Below, piece after piece: positions 23,292-30,702 of a stretch of DNA of 30,702 nucleotides. The position numbers and the translations under genes are program-made. Location of the stretch: contig BJOX01000196.1 of assembly GCA_009731375.1 (NCBI GenBank), positions 296,550 through 327,251 on the forward strand, written 5' to 3'. The notes under the pieces are model-generated. The model was not told the origin of the DNA. It did not search any database and saw nothing but the letters and a program-made list of their open reading frames with translations. Numbering within the stretch: position 1 is the first letter of the stretch; each line of letters opens with the position of its first letter. The stretch is from Paulinella micropora. Taxonomy: Eukaryota > Cercozoa > Imbricatea > Euglyphida.

Positions 23292-23650
23292 TGCAACAAG
23301 GACAGGGCCCCGCCCGCTCCAAAGTGGTAAACCACCTACTTTACTTTATTACATTCATTCTACACCACCCAGAATTCCGGGTTTCTAGAGCCACTTTCTG
23401 GGTGTTTGCTTCCTGAAAACCCCGGCCTGTGGTGGCCACTTTCACACCCAGAACCCGGATATCTGGGTGGTGTAGAAGTGACCTTTTAACGGTTCGATAC
23501 ATTTCCATACATGTTCAGTACACAGCAAACACCAGGGCCCGCCCGCTCCAATGTGGTAAAACACCTACTTTACTTACAGTGAGATACATATTAAGTACAT
23601 ATGCAGCAAAGACAAGGGCCCGCTCACTCCACAGTGGTGCAGAACTTACT
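23292..23650. repeat. Three copies of a ~50-bp GC-rich module around the hairpin
   Basis: Copies start near 23292, 23524 and 23601. Each has a CAGCAA/GCAACA-type start, then GGGCCCG-C-CGCTCCA, then GTGGTAAA, then CACCTACTTTACTT or a variant. The first two flank the hairpin element. This is the only non-CTTA block longer than 300 bases between 19.4 and 24 kb. Confidence 0.5.
23359..23476. mobile_element. Hairpin element with ~25-bp inverted ends, MITE-like
   Basis: The left end TCTACACCACCCAGAATTCC and the inverse of the right end, TCTACACCACCCAGATATCC, match over about 25 bp. GGGTGT/CCACTTT segments inside extend the pairing. The total length is 118 bp. No clear target-site duplication was established. 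Confidence 0.45.
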
Positions 23651-23664
23651 TAATTACTTACTTG

Positions 23665-23695
<31 letters not shown>

Positions 23696-23712
23696 GCTTA
23701 CTTGTTTATTTG

Positions 23713-23747
<35 letters not shown>

Positions 23748-23812
23748 TCTTACTTCCTTAATTACTTGTTGTTATGCACAACAGTCAAGAGTAGCAAGGG
23801 ATAATAGTAACG

Positions 23813-23845
<33 letters not shown>

Positions 23846-24036
23846 GACTTTCTTACTTACTTACTACTTGCTTACTTGCTTACTTACTTATTTACTTATT
23901 TACTTTACTTACTTACTTGCCGATAATATTAACGTTACTTACTAACTTACTAACTTACTTACTGATTACTTACTTACTTACTTATTTACTTACTTGTTCG
24001 TTGGGGAGTGCACTGTTGACTTACTTACTTACTTAC
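23640..24036. repeat. Continuation of the (CTTA)n array, degenerate modules
   Basis: CTTA repeat with one full module at about 23770 and a fragment at about 23921 that keeps only GATAATATTAACGTTA. A diverged relative of the exon 3-derived module sits near 23996 (GTTCGTTGGGGAGTGCACTG). Confidence 0.7.
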
Positions 24037-24108
24037 TATTTTCTCAATTTCTCTTGAATGGCGTGTATGATGTTTGCTGTTGTTGGCTCTTGGTGTTGCT
24101 TGATGTTA
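24037..24108 (-). CDS. Possible alternative exon between exons 3 and 4 (72 nt, phase 2>2)
   Basis: This is a non-repetitive island at the junction of the two CTTA arrays. On the minus strand a branch-point-like CAACTAACG precedes GTAG|, followed by an open frame encoding NIKQHQEPTTANIIHAIQEK and three more residues, then TA|GTAAGT. The pyrimidine tract is poor. It does not fit between exons 3 and 4 as they stand. Being 2>2, it could replace exons 3 plus 4 (2>0, 0>2) between exons 2 and 5. Confidence 0.3.
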
Positions 24109-24149
24109 CTACTTTTCCCTTGTCATTATTGCGTTAGTTGATGTAACTA

Positions 24150-24187
<38 letters not shown>

Positions 24188-24211
24188 TCGTACTTGCTTG
24201 CTTGGTTACCC

Positions 24212-24248
<37 letters not shown>

Positions 24249-24268
24249 TTTCCTTGCTTGCTTGCTTG

Positions 24269-24302
<34 letters not shown>

Positions 24303-24471
24303 CACTATTTTACTTACTTGCTTGCTTACTTACGTACTTACTTACTTGCTCACTCACTTACTTGCCTGCTTGCTTACTTACTCACTTACTTACTCACTCG
24401 CTTACTTACTCGCTTACTTACTCACTACTTACTTACTTACTTACTCACTTACTTACTTGCTTGCTTGCTTG

Positions 24472-24515
<44 letters not shown>

Positions 24516-24906
24516 ATTATTTGCTCTCACTTGCTTGCTTACTTACTCATTTACTTGCTCACTTACTCACTTACTCACTTACTTATTTGCTTACTTACTT
24601 GCTTACTTACTTGCTTACTTACTTACTTACTCGCTTACTTACTCGCTTACTCACTCACTTACTTGCTCTCTTACTCATTTACTCACTTACTCACTTACTC
24701 ACTCGCTTACTTAATATATACTCACTTACTCACTCAATCCCTTACTTATTCACTCACTTACTTACTTACTCACTCACTTACTCACTTACTTATTTACTTA
24801 CTCACTCACTCACTCACTCACTCACTTACTCACTTACTTACTTACTTACTCACTTACTTACTCACTCACTTACTTACTTACTTGCTTACTTACTTACTTA
24901 CTTACT
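24109..24906. repeat. (CTTA)n and (CTCA)n array without modules
   Basis: After a short AT-rich spacer (24109-24150) the sequence is CTTA with increasing CTCA, CTTG and CGCTTA variants. I see no embedded module until 24907. On the minus strand it is iterated GTAAGT and GTGAGT. Confidence 0.8.
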
Positions 24907-25159
24907 TGTTCCTCGGAGAGCACGCTGCTACCCACTTACTTACTTACTTACACTTACTTACTCACTCACTTACTCACTCACTTACTTACTTACTTACTTA
25001 CTTACTTGTTCCTCGGAGAGCACGCTGCTACCCACTTACTTACTTACACTTACTTACTCACTCACTTACTCACTCACTTACTTACTTACGTACTTACTTA
25101 CTTACTCGCTCACTTACTCACTTACTTACTTACTTACTTACTCACTCACTCACTTACTA

Positions 25160-25190
<31 letters not shown>

Positions 25191-25191
25191 C

Positions 25192-25226
<35 letters not shown>

Positions 25227-25317
25227 CACTTACTCACTTACTTGCTTACACTCACTCACTTACTTACTTACTTACTTACTTACTCACTTACTTACTTACT
25301 CACTTACTTACTGACTC

Positions 25318-25353
<36 letters not shown>

Positions 25354-25616
25354 GTTGTTCGGGAAGCATGCTGCTACCCACTTACTAACTTACTTACTCA
25401 CTTACTCACTCACCCACTCACTCACTCACTCACTCACTTACTCACTTACTTGTTCCTCGGAGAGCACGCTGCTACGCTTACTTACTTACTTACTTACTTA
25501 CTTACGTACTTACTTACTTACGTACTTACGTACATACTTACTTACTTACTTGTTCCTCGGAGAGCACGCTGCTACCCACTTACTTACTTACACTTACTTA
25601 CTCACTTACTCACTCG

Positions 25617-25654
<38 letters not shown>

Positions 25655-25815
25655 CACTCACTTCCTCACTTACTTACTAACTTACTTACTTACTTACTTA
25701 CTCACTTACTCACTTACTTACTTACTTACTTGTTCCTCGGAGAGCACGCTGCTACCCATTTACTTACTTACTTACACTTACTTACTCACTCACTCACTCA
25801 CTTACTTACTTACTC

Positions 25816-25846
<31 letters not shown>

Positions 25847-25847
25847 C

Positions 25848-25892
<45 letters not shown>

Positions 25893-26286
25893 TTTACTTA
25901 CTTACTTGTTCCTCGGAGAGCACGCTGCTACCCACTTACTTACTTACTTACTTACTTACTCACTTACTCACTGGTTGCTCGGGAAGCATGCTGCTACCCA
26001 CTTACTAACTTACTTACTCACTCACCCACTGACCCACTCACTCACTCACTCACTCACTTGTTCCTCGGAGAGCACGCTGCTACGCTTACTTACTTACTTA
26101 CCTACTTACTTACTTACTTACTTACTCACTTACTTGATGGTTCCTCGGGAAGCACGCTGCTACCCACTTACTAAATTACTTACTCACTCACTCACTCACT
26201 TACTTACTTGTTTCTCGGAGAGCACGCTGCTACGCTTACTTACTTACTTACTTACTTACTTGTTCCTCGGAGAGCACGCTGCTACG

Positions 26287-26323
<37 letters not shown>

Positions 26324-26449
26324 GTACATACTTACTTACTTGTTCCTCGGAAAGCACGCTGCTACCCACTTACTTACTTACTTACACTTACTTACTCACT
26401 CACTTACTCACTCGCTTACTTACTTACTTACTTACTTACTTACTCACTC

Positions 26450-26506
<57 letters not shown>

Positions 26507-26630
26507 ATTACTTGTTCGGAGAGCACGCTGCTACCCATTTACTTACTTACTTACACTTACTTACTCACTCACTCACTCACTCACTTACTTACTTACTCAC
26601 TTACTTACTTACTCACTCACTCACTCACTC

Positions 26631-26670
<40 letters not shown>

Positions 26671-26849
26671 GTTCCTCGGAGAGCACGCTGCTACCCACTT
26701 ACTTACTCACTTACTTACTTACTTACTTACTTACTCACTCACTTTCTTACTCACTTACTGACTTACTTACTTACTTACTTACCTGTTCCTCAGAGAGCAC
26801 GCTGCTACCGGGAGAACTCACTCACTCACTCACTCACTCACTCACTCAC
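24907..26849. repeat. (CTTA/CTCA)n array with about 16 truncated copies of exon 3
   Basis: Modules read GTTCCTCGGAGAGCACGCTG then CTACCCA on the plus strand. On the minus strand this is GTAG|CAGCGTGCTCTCCGAGGAACAA|GTAAGT, matching the 3' half of exon 3 (SVLSEEQ) and its donor. The copy at about 26784 keeps more exon sequence (TTCTCCCGGTAGCAG), showing the direction of truncation. A GGGAAGCATGCTG subtype occurs at 25355 and 25973 and a related one at 26141. No pyrimidine tract precedes the modules, so they probably lack working acceptors. Confidence 0.75.
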
Positions 26850-26892
26850 TTGTTCTTCGGACAGCACGCTTCTACCGGGAGAGTGACTTAGC
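26850..26892 (-). CDS. Exon 3 of the chain (43 nt, phase 2>0)
   Basis: Acceptor ACACACACAG is followed by a frame encoding LSHSPGRSVLSEEQ and by donor CAA|GTGAGT, a good 5' splice site. The donor runs directly into GTGAGTGAGTGAG, the minus-strand form of the CTCA array. About 16 truncated copies of its 3' half, with the donor, occur downstream between 24.9 and 26.8 kb. Confidence 0.5.
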
Positions 26893-26894
26893 CT

Positions 26895-28143
26895 GTGTGT
26901 ATGTATGTATGTATGTATGTATGTATGTATGTACGTATGAATGTATGAATGTATGTGTGTGTTTGTGAGTGTGTGTGTGAGTGAGTGTGTGTGTGTGAGT
27001 GTGAGTGTGAGTGTGTGTGTGTGTGTGTGTGTCTGTGTCTATGTATGTATGTATGTATGTATGTATGTTATGTATGAATGCATGAATGCATGAATGCATG
27101 TGTGTGTGTGTGTGTGTGTGAGTGTGTGTGTGTGTGTGAGTGTGTGTGAGTGTGTGAGTGTGAGTGTGTGTGTGTGTGTGTCTATGTATGTATGTATGTA
27201 TGTATGTATGTATGTATGTACAGGTAGTGTATGTATGTATGTATGTATGTATGTATGTTTGCATGTATGCATGCATGCATGCATGTATGTATGTACATAT
27301 GTATGTGCGTATGTGTGTATGCATGTATGCATGTATGTATGTATGTATGTATGTATGCATGTATGTATGTACGTATGTATGTATGTATGTATGTGTGTGT
27401 ATGTATGTATGTGTGCGTGTGTGTGTATGTGTGTATGTATGTATGTATGTATATATGTGTGTATGTGTGTATGTATGCATGTATGTGTGTATGTATATGT
27501 GTATGTATGTATGTATGTATGTATGTATGTATGAGTGTGTATGTATGTATGTATGTATCTATGTATGTATGCATGTATGTATGTATGTATGTATGTATGT
27601 ATGTGTGTATGTGGGTGCGTGTGTGTGTATGTGTGTATGTATGTATGTATGTATGTATGTATGTAGTGTATGTATGTATGTGTGTGTGTGTGTGTGCGTG
27701 TGTGTCTGTGTGTCTGTGTGTGTATGTATGTATGTATGTATGTATGTGTATATGTGTATATGTATGTATGTATGTAAACCTCTTACGACGTGCTTCGGCC
27801 GCTGCGAGCGCGATAGGGTTGACTATGTATGTATGTATGTATGTATGTGTGTATGTATGTATGTATGTATGTATGTGTGTGTGTATGTATGTATGTCTGT
27901 ATGTATGTGTGTATGTATGTATGTATGTGTGTGTGTGTATGTATGTATGTATGTATGTACGTATGTTTGTATGCATGCATGCATGTTGTATGTATGTATG
28001 TATGTAGTCATGTATGTATGTATGTATGTATGTATGTATGTATGTAGTCATGAATGTATGTATGTATATGTATGTATGTATGTAAGTATGTATGTAAGGC
28101 AGATGCATGTGCGTTGTTGCATGTCCAGTCGGCATAAATTCAC

Positions 28144-28175
<32 letters not shown>

Positions 28176-28226
28176 TGTATGTATGTATGTATGTATGTAT
28201 GTGTGTGTTTGTATGTGCGCGCGCGC

Positions 28227-28267
<41 letters not shown>

Positions 28268-28279
28268 TGTGTATGTGTA

Positions 28280-28320
<41 letters not shown>

Positions 28321-28530
28321 ATCTGTATGCATGTATGTATATATGTATGTATGTATGTATGTACGTGTACATATGCATGCATGCATGTATGTATGTATGT
28401 ATGTATGTACATATGTATGTATGTATGCATGCATGCATGTATGTATGTATGCATGCATGTATATGTATATTATATATATATATATATATATGTGTATATA
28501 TATATACATATATATATGTGAGTATAGTTA
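26895..28530. repeat. TATG, TG and TA arrays
   Basis: TATG, TGTG, TGAG and TGCA blocks interrupted by exon 2, by a short unique piece at 28098-28142 followed by 29 A (28144-28172), and ending in TA at 28468-28515. The A-run directly after unique sequence could be the tail of a tiny retroposed fragment. Confidence 0.9.
27780..27822 (-). CDS. Exon 2 of the chain, DPIA-type motif (43 nt, phase 1>2)
   Basis: This is a lone GC-rich island inside more than 1 kb of TATG/TG repeat. It is bounded by CATAG| on the 5' side and AAGAG|GTTTAC on the 3' side and encodes NPIALAAAEARRK. The peptide is nearly identical to the start of the largest exon 20 kb away (DPIALAAAEARQK), and both exons have the same incoming phase. 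That independent match is the best single argument that these islands are real coding exons. The donor GTTTAC is weak. With the next exon the frame continues as RRKR then LSHSPGRS, mirroring the basic cluster after the other motif copies. Confidence 0.6.
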
Positions 28531-28556
28531 TATATGTTATGGGTGTCTTGACTGAC

Positions 28557-28613
28557 TTGTTTGCGGGTCGGCCATGGGCGAGCAGACGACAAATACTTTA
28601 TCGTTATTCCCAC
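28557..28613 (-). CDS. Exon 1 of the chain (57 nt, phase 1>1)
   Basis: On the minus strand the acceptor TCTGTCACATCAG is followed by an open frame encoding GNNDKVFVVCSPMADPQT, then donor A|GTCAGT. Reading past the donor gives a further short peptide and a TAA, so this could instead be a terminal exon of another transcript. Upstream lie a GA array, a poly-C tract and an assembly gap, so the preceding exon cannot be found. The split codon joins to the next exon as ATC. Confidence 0.45.
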
Positions 28614-28643
28614 CTGATGTGACAGAAATTATATATATCAGAG

Positions 28644-28657
28644 GAGAGAAAAAGAAT

Positions 28658-28688
<31 letters not shown>

Positions 28689-28758
28689 GAGAGAGAGAGA
28701 AAGAGAGAGAGAGAGAGAAAGTGAAAGAGAGAGAAAGAGAGAGAGAGATGTCTAGGAT

Positions 28759-28801
<43 letters not shown>

Positions 28802-28818
28802 NNNNNNNNNNGGGGGGG
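28644..28818. repeat. GA array and poly-G tract broken by a gap
   Basis: GA repeat 28644-28748, then at least 41 consecutive G (28761-28801), a 10-N gap and 7 more G. Long G runs are hard to sequence and can form G-quadruplexes. Confidence 0.9.
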
Positions 28819-30034
28819 TGATAGAGCTGATGGAGGGGTGGATCGAATAATTCCTCCCTGCAAGAGTAGTTTTCTTATTGTCATTTCATTTTGGAACTCA
28901 TGTTTAACTGTCTTCCTATCCATGTGTTTCCCCACACTGACTCGTCTCATCTTCTGGTCGTCCAGAAAGATCGAGTTATTGGGGACGTGCCCAGCCTAGT
29001 CTGAGTCTTCTGAGGTATTCATACTATACTATCACGTTCACCACTTGAATTCGATCTTTACACACGACAAGACACCAAGAAGGCATATTTTGCGACTGGT
29101 TGAATGATGCGCTGCAAGCAGAAGGGTGTGGTGTGAATGTCTCAAAAATGACTGGTGAGGTCGGCCCGTAAATTTTGAAGGTGGCATAGATGGTGAGGTG
29201 AGTTTTGTCTTGTTTCTTGGGAACGAGGGCAGGGACTTACAGTAGCGTTGGTGGATGATGTGTCTAGGTGTTTTCCTAGTGACTACATTTTTTTCAGGGG
29301 AAAATTCAGTTTGTTCGTAAAGTCAACTCTTGGAAAAAAGTTCAAGACATTTCTTGGTGTGTGTTGATATGGTCGCCATGCTCGGGATCCCTGCCTCGTC
29401 TCATCTGTTCTGCTTGGCACAAAGTTGCGCAGTGGTGGTGTGGTTCCTGCCCTAGGGTGATTTTGGAAAGTTCGCTTTGCTTTTCACAGGGGAGTGAAAG
29501 GTGATTTTTTTCCTGTTTTTCAGGCTGCTGTCTTTCTCTGCTGTGTTTCGTTGCTAGATGGCCAGCAATGCAAGCTAAATGTGTTTTGCAGGAATATACA
29601 TGTTTGTCGATGTGAAGAAAGAAAGGTGAGGTTTGTTTCACTTGTTTCGCCACTTGTTGCCACAGGATAGAACCAGCAATTTTGATCATTTGTACATCAT
29701 CGCGACCGCTTCGTCGTTCGTGGCTGCTATCGCATTCGTATGTCGTTGATACAGCCGTATTATGCTATGTAAATGTTGCGTTTAATGTTTGTCTACCTTT
29801 CAGTAAATTGCATTAAAAAACAGAGAGGTGTTGTGGTTGGGTGTTCACGTCTACGTTCTGTGCATACGATGTCATGATATGCCACACAGACAACTCGATC
29901 GCAAGACACATACACAAAGCTTGCAGATGCATCAGACACACACACTCACATAAAAACATGTGTACTCACTCACAGCATAACATATTGCAAGTTTATTCAG
30001 CTACACACTCATTCATGCTTCCACGAGAAACACT
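28819..30034. other. Low-repeat stretch, no confident gene
   Basis: The longest ordinary sequence in the window. A minus-strand frame of 115 codons (29342-29689, starting MIKIAGSILWQQ, with several C and H residues) has no recognised domain and could be chance. Another, at 28830-28950, starts MRRVSVGKHMDRKTV. The 5' end or promoter of the minus-strand gene could lie here, but I found no exon with a phase-1 donor that fits exon 1. Confidence 0.5.
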
Positions 30035-30055
30035 ACTACTACTACTATATATATA

Positions 30056-30093
<38 letters not shown>

Positions 30094-30368
30094 GGCCTAG
30101 GCCTTCGGTTTAATGAAGTTAACAATTTAACCTCTGGTCGATCCATACAAATCGTTAGCTCAAGAGCTATTGATTTAACTAGATGTTGACCTACGTCTCA
30201 AGTTATTAAAGATAATGAGAAATTATTAAAATATTAAAGTATTAAAATAAAATGACTTAGATTAAAAATATTAAAATAAAATAATAATAATAATAATAAT
30301 AATAAAATAGTAATAACAATAATAATAAATATATATGGAATTAACAAATATATATATGTATATATATA

Positions 30369-30415
<47 letters not shown>

Positions 30416-30420
30416 TAAAT
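30035..30420. repeat. ACT, AAT and TA arrays in AT-rich sequence
   Basis: ACT at 30036-30092, interrupted by TATATATA; a perfect palindrome, GGCCTAGGCC, at 30094-30104; AAT at 30282-30330; TA at 30350-30410. Nothing coding seen. Confidence 0.85.
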
Positions 30421-30542
30421 AATAATACAAAATCTATGATAGGCCTGATCATGTGTATTTCCTTTTTGTCCTATAAATATTTTCAAAAAAATAATACAAA
30501 AAACATGTGATAGGCCTGATCATATGTATTTCCTTTTTGTCC
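30421..30542. repeat. Direct repeat of ~52 bp, two copies
   Basis: 30421-30471 and 30490-30542 both run AATAATACAAAA, then TGATAGGCCTGATCATRTGT and ATTTCCTTTTTGTCC, with a 69-bp offset. TGATCA is palindromic in both. The remainder to 30702 is unique, with palindrome GTGAATATTCAC near 30600 and a tandem GGTGGCACC near 30665-30685. Confidence 0.75.
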
Positions 30543-30702
30543 CGATCAGGACCGGTCGGGTTAGTAATGCCATTTTGGTACTGTCATATTGGCATTAGAC
30601 GTGAATATTCACGATCAGCCAAATTATACGTGTTTTGCGGTGTAACTGCATTTTTGTGGTCGTTGGTGGCACCAGGTGGCACCGTGTGATACGGGCGAAA
30701 AA

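Noticed and set aside
19529-26886. Leucine/tyrosine-rich frames resembling membrane proteins
   Set aside because: TYLLTYLL comes from the CTTA array on the plus strand; the hydrophobicity is accidental, and the interrupting modules make better sense as splice-like motifs on the minus strand.
27094-28555. MYVC and HTYI frames resembling cysteine-rich peptides
   Set aside because: Translation of ATGT/TG repeats. Cysteines arise from TGT at fixed intervals; no signal peptide or toxin scaffold is visible.
29342-29689. 115-codon minus-strand frame as a gene
   Set aside because: No recognised domain, no supporting splice sites or codon bias, and length within chance for low-stop sequence; described only as part of the low-repeat stretch.

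Overview
The window is eukaryotic, from a repeat-saturated animal genome. The evidence is GT-AG split coding sequence, pieces of LINE-like retrotransposons, and very long runs of GATA/TATC, CTTA/CTCA, CAA, GAAA, TATG and GA microsatellite. There are no compact operons, ribosome binding sites or prokaryotic genes. A mollusc or other lophotrochozoan is my guess, with low confidence. Seven gaps of exactly 10 N and one of 541 N show a scaffolded draft assembly, so array lengths may be collapsed or expanded.

Nearly all the long open frames are artefacts. The TATC strand of a GATA array, the CAA/TTG arrays, the GAAA arrays and the TATG arrays contain no stop codon, so they read as endless IYLS, QQQ/NNN/TTT, RKKE or MYVC. 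Small non-repetitive islands sit between the arrays. On the minus strand many of these islands have AG at their 5' side, GT at their 3' side and an open, protein-like frame. I could place 16 of them (29 to 653 nt) in minus-strand order from 28613 down to the left edge, and the intron phase matches at every one of the 15 consecutive joints. I read this as one protein gene of mostly tiny exons embedded in microsatellite introns. It is partial at both ends and encodes at least about 490 residues of hydrophilic, low-complexity protein. Its largest exon (6608-7260) has Q/A/T-rich stretches and three copies of a DPIA-type motif; a fourth copy is the separate 43-nt exon at 27780-27822. I do not recognise the family.

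Layout, left to right. 1-3920: GA and GATA arrays, the 3' exons of the gene with duplicated copies of one mini-exon, and LINE-like fragment B1. 3913-5821: an inverted pair of element A around an endonuclease-like reading frame and the large gap. 5820-9460: duplicated and inverted pieces of the largest exon, that exon, a 12-unit minisatellite, and duplicated copies of the exon before it. 9465-12180: pyrimidine tract, elements A3 and B2, more exons, purine tract. 12180-17530: GT, GAAA, TTG and a 1.6-kb CAA array with five exons. 17550-19345: GATA arrays with element A4. 19360-26892: two long CTTA/CTCA arrays, which on the minus strand are iterated GTAAGT/GTGAGT splice-donor sequence. The first holds about 27 acceptor-plus-donor modules. 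The second holds about 17 copies of the 3' half of one exon. 26893-28810: TATG/TG arrays and two exons. 28819-30702: the only sizeable low-repeat stretch, with no confident gene.

The most interesting aspect is the relation between exons and repeats. Arrays repeatedly start at, or consist of, the splice-donor sequence of a neighbouring exon, and truncated exon copies are carried along inside the arrays.
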